Below are positions 8,903 to 17,621 of a DNA stretch of 64,000 nt, one piece after another. The position numbers and the translations under genes were made by a program. Source of the DNA: Jejuia algarum. Its GTDB lineage: Bacteria > Bacteroidota > Bacteroidia > Flavobacteriales > Flavobacteriaceae. The DNA lies in the NCBI GenBank assembly GCA_947495775.1, contig CANMAQ010000003.1, forward strand, positions 186,001 to 250,000. The letters are read 5' to 3'. How positions within the stretch are numbered: the stretch's first letter is position 1; the number at the start of each line of letters is the position of its first letter. The notes under the pieces were generated by a model that saw only the letters and a program-made list of their open reading frames with translations, did not search any database and was not told the DNA's origin.

Positions 8903-10198
8903 TTACTTATGGAGTAAAAACTGTTTTAAATCATTATATGTTGCGATGGCAGTAGCTACTTTTGTTTTATCCATAACGGCCTCAATTTGTGCAGGCAAAG
9001 GTTGTTTTTCGGCAATAACAGCTTCTACAACATCTAAGAACTTGGTAGGGTGTGCTGTTTCTAAAAACACACAATGCGCCTCAGGATGTGTTTCTAAATA
9101 GGCTTTACAACCTAAATAACCAACAGCGCCATGTGGATCTGCAACATAATTATAAGACTTATAAATTTCTAATAAAGCCGCTTTAGTCGCTTCATCGGTG
9201 AAGCTATAAGAGGATAAATTATTTTTTAAAGTCTCGAAGTTGTTTTTATAAATCTCTTGAATACGAATAAAATTACTTGGCGCTCCAACATCCATCGCGT
9301 TACTTATAGTTTGTAGAGATGGTTTTGGTTCGTACACGTTAGATTGTAAATAACGCGTTACTACATTATTTAAATTATTAGACGCTATAAAATGTTTGAT
9401 AGGTAACCCCAACTGTTGGGCCATCATACCAGCACAAACGTTACCAAAATTACCACTTGGCACAGAAAACACGATATCTTTATGGGTGTTGTGCAATTGT
9501 TTATAAGCAAACATAAAGTAAAATAACTGCGGCAACCAACGGGCAACGTTAATAGAGTTCGCAGAGGTTAACTGCATTTTACTAGTAAGCGTATCGTCTA
9601 GAAAGGCTGTTTTTACCATAGCTTGACAATCGTCGAAAGTCCCATCGACTTCTAATGCTTTAATGTTTTGTCCTAAAGTTGTTAATTGCTTCTCTTGGAT
9701 GTCACTAACTTTACCACTAGGGTATAGAATGACCACATTAACGCCTTTTACACCTAAAAAACCGTTAGCAACAGCGCCACCAGTATCTCCAGAGGTGGCT
9801 ACCAGTACGGTAACCTCTTTGTCATTATCTTGGTTAAAATACCCTAAGCAACGTGCCATAAAGCGGGCACCAACATCTTTAAATGCCATGGTTGGGCCAT
9901 GAAATAACTCTAATGTAGAAATGTTATCATTTAATTTTACAATAGGAAAATCAAAAGATAGTGTGTCTTCTACAATTGTTTTTAAAACCTGTTCTGGGAT
10001 TTCAGGAACTACAAACTGTTTAATAGCTTCAAAAGCAATTTCTGTATGAGACCGCTTAGAAATAGTCGCAAAGAAATCTTTTGGTAATGGCGTAATACGT
10101 TCTGGGAAATACAGCCCCTTATCTGGTGCTAAACCTTTAATAACAGCGTTTTTAAACGTTGTGTCGGGGGCTTGTTTGTTTAATGAGTAATAGTTCAT
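8903..10198 (-). CDS. thrC: Threonine synthase
   Basis: ThrC converts O-phosphohomoserine to threonine with pyridoxal phosphate. At 431 residues it fits the bacterial (class II, YALPS-type) group. The PLP lysine is in HGPTMAFKDVGARFM (about Lys107). The phosphate-binding region is ATSGDTGGAVANG near residue 155, and VPSGNFGNVCAGMMA is near 245. It is the last gene of a minus-strand thrA-thrB-thrC operon, separated from thrB by 95 bases that contain two hairpins. It is the terminal enzyme of the pathway encoded by its neighbours. Confidence 0.95.
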   Translation of the reverse strand: MNYYSLNKQAPDTTFKNAVIKGLAPDKGLYFPERITPLPKDFFATISKRSHTEIAFEAIKQFVVPEIPEQVLKTIVEDTLSFDFPIVKLNDNISTLELFHGPTMAFKDVGARFMARCLGYFNQDNDKEVTVLVATSGDTGGAVANGFLGVKGVNVVILYPSGKVSDIQEKQLTTLGQNIKALEVDGTFDDCQAMVKTAFLDDTLTSKMQLTSANSINVARWLPQLFYFMFAYKQLHNTHKDIVFSVPSGNFGNVCAGMMAQQLGLPIKHFIASNNLNNVVTRYLQSNVYEPKPSLQTISNAMDVGAPSNFIRIQEIYKNNFETLKNNLSSYSFTDEATKAALLEIYKSYNYVADPHGAVGYLGCKAYLETHPEAHCVFLETAHPTKFLDVVEAVIAEKQPLPAQIEAVMDKTKVATAIATYNDLKQFLLHK

Positions 10199-10207
10199 TT
10201 TACGGGC

Positions 10208-10225
10208 GTTCCTTTTTAAAGGAAC
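10208..10225 (-). promoter_or_regulatory. Hairpin just upstream of thrC start
   Basis: GTTCCTT and AAGGAAC form a perfect 7-bp stem with a 4-base loop, ending about 10 bases before the thrC ATG. Its position could affect ribosome access; this is inferred from position only. Confidence 0.5.
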
Positions 10226-10239
10226 TCAATTTTAATGTT

Positions 10240-10275
10240 ATTTATAAAAACACCTCTAACAAAAGCTAGAGGTGT
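10240..10275 (-). terminator. Terminator-like hairpin between thrB and thrC
   Basis: On the minus strand ACACCTCTA pairs with TAGAGGTGT (9 bp, 8-base loop) and is followed by TTTTTATAAATA. This is the form of a rho-independent terminator, yet it lies inside the thrABC operon. It may reduce thrC expression or act as an attenuator. Confidence 0.7.
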
Positions 10276-10293
10276 GGTTGTTTTATAGTGGGT

Positions 10294-11220
10294 TTAAGAG
10301 ATGATCTTAACACCTTCTGTATTAATTTTAGAGACATGCATATCGAAATCTATACCTAGATCCATATATACGTTTTCTATAATATCTTTTACCTTATGGG
10401 CTACGGCTTCCCCTTTACACAATGAAAATATTGAAGGGCCAGAGCCAGAGATACCAGCACCTAAAGCCCCTGCGCTTAATGCAGCAGATTTCACATCTCC
10501 AAAAAGAGGAATGAGTTTGCTACGGTGGGGTTCTACAACAACATCATGTAAAGCACCTTTTATAAGCTCGTAATCGCTGGTGTGTAAACCATGCACTAAA
10601 CTGCCTAAATTTGCCCATTGGGTAACAGCATCTTGAAGTTTTACACTTGCGGGTAATAAACCTCTAGATTCTGATGTTTTCACCTCAATTTGAGGATGAA
10701 TAATTGTAGCATATAAATCTTTTGGTGTAGGGAGTTCTAAAACCTGTAAAGGCTTCAGGCTTTTTACTAATGTAAACCCACCAAATAGGGCAGGCGCAAT
10801 ATTATCGGCATGCTCTGTCTTACTGGCCAAAGCTTCACCTTTAATCGCAAATTGCGTAAGTTCTGTCTTGTTGTAAGGATACCCTAATAAGGCATTCATT
10901 CCAAAAACACTTCCTACAGCACTAGCAGCACTGCTCCCAATACCACTGCCAGGTTTAATATTTTTATAAATTTCTATTTCAAATCCAAAGTCAACATCTA
11001 AAGCGTCGTACATGGCTAAGGCAGAAACCCCAGCGACGTTTAATTTAGGATCTGTAGGCAAATCGAAGCCTTTAACTTTCGTAATATAAATACCTTTTCG
11101 GTCTGTTTTTCTAACCACCATATCGTCTCCAACACTGTCTAGACAAAAGCCCATAACATCGAATCCACAAGATACGTTAGCTACAGTAGCAGGAGCGAAT
11201 AGTTTTATTTCATTTTTCAT
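10294..11220 (-). CDS. thrB: Homoserine kinase
   Basis: ThrB is a GHMP-family kinase that phosphorylates homoserine. The ATP-binding glycine-rich motif PGSGIGSSAASAVGS is near residue 90. AGALGAGISGSGPSIFSL near the C-terminus is the third GHMP motif. I start the gene at 11220 (MKNEIKLFAPATVANVSCG, 308 residues). The longer frame to 11274 would overlap the end of thrA and adds 18 residues unlike the family. With this start the gap to thrA is 22 bases, consistent with an operon. Confidence 0.94.
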   Translation of the reverse strand: MKNEIKLFAPATVANVSCGFDVMGFCLDSVGDDMVVRKTDRKGIYITKVKGFDLPTDPKLNVAGVSALAMYDALDVDFGFEIEIYKNIKPGSGIGSSAASAVGSVFGMNALLGYPYNKTELTQFAIKGEALASKTEHADNIAPALFGGFTLVKSLKPLQVLELPTPKDLYATIIHPQIEVKTSESRGLLPASVKLQDAVTQWANLGSLVHGLHTSDYELIKGALHDVVVEPHRSKLIPLFGDVKSAALSAGALGAGISGSGPSIFSLCKGEAVAHKVKDIIENVYMDLGIDFDMHVSKINTEGVKIIS

Positions 11221-11242
11221 TTCAATAGGTATTCTATTAGCA

Positions 11243-13687
11243 TTAGTTATTTCCCAATCGTATAATATCTGCAAATAAACCAGAAGCTGTTACATCTGCA
11301 CCTGCACCCGCACCTTTTATAATCATAGGTTGTTGTGCATAACGTTCTGTGTAAAACATCACAATATTATCGCTACCTTCTAAATTGTAAAAAGGATGAC
11401 CTTCTGGTATTTCTTGTAAGCCTACACTGGCTTTACCATCTTTAAATGTAGCGACATATTTTAATTGACAATTGTTTGCTTTGGCAGAAGCGTATAAGGC
11501 TTGGTAGTGCGCTTCATCAGCAATTAAAGTCTTGTAAAAATCATCTACCGTATCACTTTTTAAACCTGCAGGTGATAAAAAGGATTGATTTTCAATAGCT
11601 TCCAGATCCATGGCTACACCACTTTCTCTAGCTAAAATTAATATTTTGCGCGCTACATCAACACCGCTTAAATCAATTCTAGGGTCTGGTTCTGTGTACC
11701 CTTCGGCGCCAGCTTGCTTAACGACATCATAGAATTTTGTAGTGTCGTTAAAGTTATTAAATACAAAGTTTAAACTTCCTGATAATACGGCTTGTATAGA
11801 GTTGACTTTATCTCCAGAAGCGATTAAATTACTCAAAGTATCAATAATAGGTAAACCAGCACCTACATTGGTTTCAAATAATAGTGGCGCATTGTATTTT
11901 AAAGAGAGTTCTTTTAATGTTTTGTAGTTTTCATAAGCACTAGAACACGCAATTTTATTACAAGCTACAACGGCAATACTTTGTTTAAGGTAGTTGGCAT
12001 AAAGGCCAGCCACATCCTTATGGGCTGTAACATCAACAAAAATGCTATTTCTTAAATTTAAAGCTTTGGTCTTTTCAAAAAAGCCTTCTAAAGATGCCGG
12101 TTCTCCATGTTCTAATAGAGTTTGCCATTGGTCTAAATCTAAACCGTTTTCAGCAAAAACCATTTTTCTAGAATTCGAAAGACCAGCAACACGTAATTTT
12201 ATTTTAAGGTGCGTTTTCAAGTACGAACGCTGTTGTTTAATTTGTTCTACAAGACGTTCTCCAACATTACCAACACCTGTTATAAAGACATTAATTTGTT
12301 TTGTAATGCTTTCAAAAAAGACTTCATGTAATGTATTTAAAGCCTTTTTTACATGATTTTCTTCAATAACGATAGAAATGTTTTTTTCTGAAGCACCTTG
12401 CGCAATAGCTCTTATGTTTATATTGTTTTTGCCTAGGGCTGAAAACATTTTACCACTAATCCCTTGGTGGTTTTTCATATTATCGCCTACTAGAGCTAAG
12501 ATCGAAAGGTTGGTTTCTACAAGTATAGGATCTATTTTATGAAGGGCTATTTCATTTTCAAACGTAATATCAATTGCTGTTTTAGCAATTTCAACATCTT
12601 TTTCTTCAATACCCAAACATATAGAATGCTCTGACGAGGCTTGTGTTATTAAAATAACATTGATCTTTTCGTTAGATAAGGTTTCAAATAAACGCTTAGA
12701 AAATCCTGGAATTCCTACCATACCACTACCTTGTAATGTGAGTAGGGCCACATTAGAAATGTTACTGATACCGCGAACAGGTGTGTTCGTGATTTCTGGC
12801 GTATTAGAAATAACAGTTCCCACTTCTTCAGGAGCCATTGTGTTTTTTATATGAATAGGAATGCCCAAATTTAGAACAGGTTGTACCGTAGGTGGGTATA
12901 ATACTTTTGCTCCAAAGTGCGACAGTTCCATCGCTTCTTGATACGATATGGTCTTAATAGGGTAGGCCTGTTTAACCAGTTTAGGATTGGTTGTAAACAT
13001 ACCACTTACATCTGTCCAAATTTCTAATTGCTCTACGTTTAGAGCAGCAGCTACAATAGCAGCGGTAAAATCAGAACCACCACGTCCTAATGTCGTGATT
13101 TCTCCTAGAGCAGATTTAGAAATAAAGCCAGGAAGTATAGAAATACGTTCTTCGGCAGTATCAAAGTACGCTTTAATGTTTGTATTGGTACTTTTATAAT
13201 CCACCTCAGCCTTAGTAAAGTTCGAATTTGTAACAATAATATCTTGTGTGTTCTTACGCTTTGCAGGTAAGCCTCTATTGGCCATTGTTTCAGCAATGAT
13301 ATAAGAGGATAACAATTCGCCAAAACTTACCAGCTTATCCGAAGTCTTAGGTGATATTTCATTAATTAAAAAGATGCCTTCCAAAAGGCTCTTTAGCTGT
13401 TCTAGTTGTGCTTCAACAACACTAGAAATAGCACTATGTGTTTCAGGGTTTAACGCCTTTATAATAGAGAAATGCTTTTCTTTTATGGCAGTAAATGTGG
13501 CTTTAAATGCCTCGTCTTTATGTTGTGCTTGCCTACCAGCAAGTAATAATTTATCTGTGATGCCACCAACAGCAGAAACCACACAAACGACTTTGCTATC
13601 TTTAGCATAAGATTCTAATATGCTGATAACTTTATTTATATTTTTTGAAGAACCTACAGACGTTCCTCCGAATTTTAAAACCTTCAT
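11243..13687 (-). CDS. thrA: Bifunctional aspartokinase / homoserine dehydrogenase
   Basis: This 814-residue fused enzyme catalyses the first and third steps from aspartate towards threonine. The N-terminal aspartokinase begins MKVLKFGGTSVGSS and has the catalytic region GRGGSDFTAAIVAAAL near residue 210. Two ACT regulatory segments follow at about 310-460. The homoserine dehydrogenase part starts near 465 (INVFITGVGNVGERL, Rossmann nucleotide-binding). It contains GAGLPIIDTL near 610 and GYTEPDPRIDLSGVDVARK near 680. It is the first gene of the minus-strand thr operon, and feedback inhibition through the ACT domains is expected from the family. Confidence 0.96.
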   Translation of the reverse strand: MKVLKFGGTSVGSSKNINKVISILESYAKDSKVVCVVSAVGGITDKLLLAGRQAQHKDEAFKATFTAIKEKHFSIIKALNPETHSAISSVVEAQLEQLKSLLEGIFLINEISPKTSDKLVSFGELLSSYIIAETMANRGLPAKRKNTQDIIVTNSNFTKAEVDYKSTNTNIKAYFDTAEERISILPGFISKSALGEITTLGRGGSDFTAAIVAAALNVEQLEIWTDVSGMFTTNPKLVKQAYPIKTISYQEAMELSHFGAKVLYPPTVQPVLNLGIPIHIKNTMAPEEVGTVISNTPEITNTPVRGISNISNVALLTLQGSGMVGIPGFSKRLFETLSNEKINVILITQASSEHSICLGIEEKDVEIAKTAIDITFENEIALHKIDPILVETNLSILALVGDNMKNHQGISGKMFSALGKNNINIRAIAQGASEKNISIVIEENHVKKALNTLHEVFFESITKQINVFITGVGNVGERLVEQIKQQRSYLKTHLKIKLRVAGLSNSRKMVFAENGLDLDQWQTLLEHGEPASLEGFFEKTKALNLRNSIFVDVTAHKDVAGLYANYLKQSIAVVACNKIACSSAYENYKTLKELSLKYNAPLLFETNVGAGLPIIDTLSNLIASGDKVNSIQAVLSGSLNFVFNNFNDTTKFYDVVKQAGAEGYTEPDPRIDLSGVDVARKILILARESGVAMDLEAIENQSFLSPAGLKSDTVDDFYKTLIADEAHYQALYASAKANNCQLKYVATFKDGKASVGLQEIPEGHPFYNLEGSDNIVMFYTERYAQQPMIIKGAGAGADVTASGLFADIIRLGNN

Positions 13688-14027
13688 TTATAATGAATTG
13701 AAATTTAAATGTAAAAATTGAAACATGTAATTGCGGAAATTACAAAAATTGTCGGAATAATATATAACTAAAAACCCCAAAGGGTAATCGTGCTTGTAGT
13801 TGTAGCTAAAATAGTTGAATTGCTTTCAAGGCTGAAAGTTGGTAATACAAATATATTTTGGCTTAAATGATTCATTTTTGTTATATATACACTGCCAAAA
13901 GTATTACATTTAGCCTAATAAAAAAACAAAAACGCTTTTTTTATAATATTCTTATATTCGATGAAAAAACGTTTAAAAAAAATGACTATTCTCATTTAGA
14001 ACTGAAAAATCAATAATTATATAAATT
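13688..14027. other. Divergent intergenic region between thrA and nnr
   Basis: These 340 AT-rich bases must contain the promoter for the thr operon (minus) and for the nnr gene (plus). A short inverted repeat CTTTCA/TGAAAG lies near 13825-13840. I found no convincing TAnnTTTG box and no leader peptide with a run of threonine codons, so I assign no attenuator here. Confidence 0.4.
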
Positions 14028-15596
14028 ATGAAACTATTTTCCAAAGCGCAGATTTATTTAGGCGATAAAACGACAGCAGAACGCCAAAATATCACATCTA
14101 CAGATCTAATGGAACGCGCGGGAACTCAAATTTTTAACTGGATACATTTACGAATGCAAGGCGCTCAAGTGCCTATACATGTGTTTTGTGGTATTGGAAA
14201 TAATGGTGGAGACGGTCTTGTATTGGCAAGGCATTTAATTACACACGGGTATAATGTACACACCTATATTACAAATTGCAGTGATAAGCGCTCTAAAGAC
14301 TTTTTAGTCAATTACGATAGGATTAAAAATGTAACCAAATCATGGCCAGCACTTTTAACGTGTGAAGCCGATTTTCCTGAAATTCAACCCGAAGATATTA
14401 TTGTAGATGCTGTTTTTGGTATTGGACTTAACAGGGCTATCGATCCTTGGATAAAAGGCTTATTTCAACATTTTAGAGCCTCTAAAGCCTTTACTTTAGC
14501 CATAGACATTCCGTCTGGTTTGCATACAGACCAACCGGTAACAGATGAAGATGCTGTGGTATGGGCAGGTTACACCTTAAGTTTCGCATCTCCAAAACTC
14601 GTGTTTTTCTTGCCAGAAACGGCAAAGTACACCGTACAATGGGAGGTGTTAGATATTGGTTTAGACCCCGAATTTCTTTCAACAACAGAAACTGAAGCAG
14701 AGCTTATAGGTAAGCATGAAGTATTACCAAACTATATCCCTAGAACTAAATTTTCGCATAAAGGTCAATTTGGACATGCGCTTATTGTTGGAGGAAGCTA
14801 TGGTAAAATAGGTGCTGTAACATTGGCTAGTAAAGCAGCTTTAGCAGCAGGAGCAGGAGTGGTGTCTGCTTATGTGCCTAAATGTGGTTATATACCATTG
14901 CAAACAGGATTGCCAGAAGCTATGGTACTAACCGATGCTAATGAAGAGCAGATAACACAGATCCCTAGTGACTTGTCTCCAACGGTAGTAGGTTGTGGTA
15001 TTGGTATGGGAACAAAGCCAGAAACCGTTTCTGCTTTTGAAGCATTTCTGAAATCGAATACAGCCCCCTTAGTTTTAGATGCAGATGCCTTAAATAGTTT
15101 GGCTGCACATAAAAATTTACTGGAGTTGGTACCAGAGTTGACTATTTTAACACCGCACCCCAAAGAGTTAGAGCGTTTAATTGGGACGTGGACAGACGAT
15201 TTTGATAAATTAAAAAATGCCAAGGCATTCTCTAAACGCTACACTGTTATTTTAGTTTTAAAAGGCGCTAATACGATAACCATCTTTAACGAAAAACTCT
15301 TTGTAAACACTACGGGCAACCCTGGTTTAGCTACCGCTGGTAGCGGTGATGTGCTTACGGGTATAATTACAGGACTTATAGCACAAGGGTACCATCCTTC
15401 TGTAGCAGCTATTTTTGGGGTGTATTTACATGGGAAGTCTGCCGATATCGCTGTTGAGGATTTTGGATACCAAAGCTTAATGGCAAGTCATATTAATGAC
15501 TACTTAGGAGAGGCTTATATCGATCTGTTTAAGCAACCAGAACAACCAGAGCTCGAACAAGAAGACGCGCCTCAAGCAGAAGAAGCACAGCATTAG
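14028..15596 (+). CDS. nnr: Bifunctional NAD(P)HX epimerase / ADP-dependent NAD(P)HX dehydratase
   Basis: This 522-residue metabolite-repair enzyme restores hydrated NADH and NADPH. The N-terminal YjeF epimerase domain (about 1-210) has DLMERAGTQIFNWI and the glycine-rich CGIGNNGGDGLVLARHL. The C-terminal ribokinase-like dehydratase domain has KFSHKGQFGHALIVGGSYGK near residue 240, LTPHPKELERL near 380 and the catalytic GNPGLATAGSGDVLTGII near 430. The last 20 residues are rich in glutamate, glutamine and proline and lie outside the known domains. It is monocistronic, with a strong palindromic terminator downstream. Confidence 0.93.
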   Translation: MKLFSKAQIYLGDKTTAERQNITSTDLMERAGTQIFNWIHLRMQGAQVPIHVFCGIGNNGGDGLVLARHLITHGYNVHTYITNCSDKRSKDFLVNYDRIKNVTKSWPALLTCEADFPEIQPEDIIVDAVFGIGLNRAIDPWIKGLFQHFRASKAFTLAIDIPSGLHTDQPVTDEDAVVWAGYTLSFASPKLVFFLPETAKYTVQWEVLDIGLDPEFLSTTETEAELIGKHEVLPNYIPRTKFSHKGQFGHALIVGGSYGKIGAVTLASKAALAAGAGVVSAYVPKCGYIPLQTGLPEAMVLTDANEEQITQIPSDLSPTVVGCGIGMGTKPETVSAFEAFLKSNTAPLVLDADALNSLAAHKNLLELVPELTILTPHPKELERLIGTWTDDFDKLKNAKAFSKRYTVILVLKGANTITIFNEKLFVNTTGNPGLATAGSGDVLTGIITGLIAQGYHPSVAAIFGVYLHGKSADIAVEDFGYQSLMASHINDYLGEAYIDLFKQPEQPELEQEDAPQAEEAQH

Positions 15597-15641
15597 GTTA
15601 TATGCGCTTGCAGGGCCATAAAAACGAATAGATTAACGCTA

Positions 15642-15697
15642 TCTAAAAACACGCGGGGCTGTAATTGTTACAATTACAGCCCCGCGTGTTTGGATAG
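15642..15697. terminator. Long near-perfect palindrome, probable bidirectional terminator
   Basis: From 15647 to 15691 the sequence is a perfect inverted repeat of 22 bases per arm around a single T (core CGCGGGGCTGTAATTG). The pairing continues imperfectly outwards (CTATCT with GGATAG). It lies between the convergent nnr and TlpA-like genes. The GC-rich outer stem is striking against the AT-rich surroundings. T runs are short, so a role other than termination is possible. Confidence 0.75.
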
Positions 15698-15713
15698 ATC
15701 TAGTCTCTTAAAT

Positions 15714-16751
15714 CTAAATGTTAAGGCTGTCAAATAAGACCTTAATTTCTGGGTTAGAAGGACGTGGTGCATCAGCATTAACAATACCCCCTTGAGGATC
15801 GATAAGGATAAACCTAGGGATGCCTTGAATTTGATACGCCTTAATAAATGGAGACATCCAACCTTCTGGCGCTAATAATTGTACGCCACCTAGTTTTTTA
15901 GACTGAATCATTGCTTTCCATTTTTTACGTGCATTTTCCATAGAACCATTCGATCGCGCATCGTCAATAGAAAGGCTTATAAAAGCGATGTTCTTACCGT
16001 GGTATGCTTTTTCTAAACGTTTTAAGGCAGGTATTTCTGCTTTGCAAGGCGCACACCAGGTTGCCCAAACGTCTATATAGACATATTTACCTTTAAAATC
16101 TTCTAGAGCCGTTTTGCTACCGTCGTAGTTTTCGTAATTCTCAAATTGAGGAGAAGGCGTGCCTGCGGTTAAGCCATTTGAAGCTGACGCATTGTTTTTA
16201 GAATAAAATGCCGTTACCGATGTTTTTAATTGTTCCAAATCAGCGTCCGAATCTTCAAAAAAAGTAGGCTCTAAGTTCGCGTACTTCCCTTTAAGAGCGT
16301 TATACCCCGAAGTAAGAGCTTCCAATACAGCATTAAACGCTTCCTTAGACTTGGTCATCATGCTAGGATCTAAATGCGACTTATGAAGGGCTATGTTTTC
16401 AGTAAAAAAACGTGACTTTTCAGCATTATCGCCCGTAAACTCCAAGGACTCATAAAAGGTCTCAAGATTTGCTGTGAAGTGAACATCGGTATCATTCTCT
16501 AAATACAGAAACCCATAATCGTTGCCTATTTTATAAGTGTACCGTCCTTTTTCTACTTTTAAAGTGTCACTAAAAGTGCCATCGGCATTGATGGTAATGT
16601 CTTTCTCTAAATTTTGAGCTTTATGGAGTATAGAGAATGTTTTTAAACCAGGGTTGTTTTCTAATTTCCCCGATACAGTAACATAATCTTTAGGGGTGTT
16701 TTCACAGGCCAATACAGTGATTAGTACCAAGAGGCTTAATAGTTTTTTCAT
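15714..16751 (-). CDS. TlpA-like thioredoxin-fold lipoprotein with DUF4369-type N-terminus
   Basis: This 345-residue lipoprotein has a lipobox near residue 16 (LVLITVLACEN). The N-terminal part (about 20-115) is a beta-rich domain of the DUF4369 type, common in Bacteroidota. The C-terminal part (about 205-345) is a thioredoxin fold of the TlpA/ResA group with the redox motif VWATWCAPCKAEIP near residue 230 and the cis-proline loop GIPRFILID near 315. Such proteins reduce disulfides in the periplasm, for example during cytochrome maturation; the partner is unknown. The downstream gene cluster on the same strand starts with a 12-base gap. Confidence 0.88.
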   Translation of the reverse strand: MKKLLSLLVLITVLACENTPKDYVTVSGKLENNPGLKTFSILHKAQNLEKDITINADGTFSDTLKVEKGRYTYKIGNDYGFLYLENDTDVHFTANLETFYESLEFTGDNAEKSRFFTENIALHKSHLDPSMMTKSKEAFNAVLEALTSGYNALKGKYANLEPTFFEDSDADLEQLKTSVTAFYSKNNASASNGLTAGTPSPQFENYENYDGSKTALEDFKGKYVYIDVWATWCAPCKAEIPALKRLEKAYHGKNIAFISLSIDDARSNGSMENARKKWKAMIQSKKLGGVQLLAPEGWMSPFIKAYQIQGIPRFILIDPQGGIVNADAPRPSNPEIKVLFDSLNI

Positions 16752-16763
16752 AATAGTATTGCG

Positions 16764-17621
16764 TTATTTTAAAGCGTATGTAAGTGTTTCATAAGGCGCT
16801 ATTTCGGGTATAATGTCCAAAGCCTTCAATTGTCTTTGCACATTCATAAGTGTAGGTTTGTCAATTAATTCTTGAGACCATTCTGTAATTTCTAACCAAT
16901 CTTGAACATCTTCTATTTTTTGTTCGTAGCGATTCGCAATTGTTCTGTCTATACTTGGAATCTCTTTAAAATCGGATGTTGTATTGTTTATAATCTCTAG
17001 TATTGTTTTTAAGTCCGCTTCGCTGCTTTCTAAAAATTCATTTCTAACGGCAATTACAAAACAAGGCCAAGGCGAAGGGCAATCGTCTATACGTCTAAAG
17101 GTGTTATTATCCACCAAAGGTTTAGTCGTGTACTTTTCCCATAAGAAATAATCTGCTTTGTTTTCTGTTAGGCCTTCTACAGCGCCGTCTAAGTTTTTAA
17201 TAACTTCAAAATTAAGATCTGTATCTAAATTCCAATGGTTATTTTGGGCATTAATATACGCCATTAAGTGAGATCCAGAACCATATCTACTAATAGCTGC
17301 TTTGGTACCTTTTAAATCTGCATTGGTCTTATAAGGCGAATGGTGTGCGACATGTACCCCCCAAATTAAAGGTGTGTCCACAAAAGTCTGCACAATTTTA
17401 CTAGGATTACCAGCTATGATATCTTTAATGATGCCTTCGGTTAATATTACAGCAATATCAATGCTGCCATCTCTTAAAGCCTTGCACATAGCACCTGTGC
17501 CTCCTGGGTAATCTTGCCATCTCAGATTAATGTCTTTCTCTTTATATTCTCCATTTTTTAGCGTTAGATACCAGGCCAGATTAAAGTGCTCTGGTACGCC
17601 ACCTATTGTTACTGTTTTCAT
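16764..17621 (-). CDS. Periplasmic-binding-protein-like (NMT1/SsuA type) protein without signal peptide
   Basis: This 285-residue protein has the fold pattern of thiamine-precursor/alkanesulfonate substrate-binding proteins: VTIGGVPEHFNLAWYLTLK at the N-terminus, YPGGTGAMCKALRDGSIDIAV near residue 40, and LKGTKAAISRYGSGSHLMAY near 105. It has no signal peptide and no lipobox, and no permease or ATPase gene is nearby, so it probably acts in the cytoplasm. Its start codon directly follows the stop of the nucleoside phosphorylase gene, so the two are co-transcribed. The ligand is unknown; a pyrimidine- or nucleoside-related role is only a guess from context. Confidence 0.8.
   Translation of the reverse strand: MKTVTIGGVPEHFNLAWYLTLKNGEYKEKDINLRWQDYPGGTGAMCKALRDGSIDIAVILTEGIIKDIIAGNPSKIVQTFVDTPLIWGVHVAHHSPYKTNADLKGTKAAISRYGSGSHLMAYINAQNNHWNLDTDLNFEVIKNLDGAVEGLTENKADYFLWEKYTTKPLVDNNTFRRIDDCPSPWPCFVIAVRNEFLESSEADLKTILEIINNTTSDFKEIPSIDRTIANRYEQKIEDVQDWLEITEWSQELIDKPTLMNVQRQLKALDIIPEIAPYETLTYALK

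Noticed and set aside
11221..11274. Longer start for homoserine kinase
   Set aside because: The 18 extra residues overlap thrA and do not look like the family N-terminus; ATG at 11220 gives the normal start.
13688..14027. Threonine attenuator leader peptide upstream of thrA
   Set aside because: No short frame with several threonine or isoleucine codons followed by a terminator was found on the minus strand.
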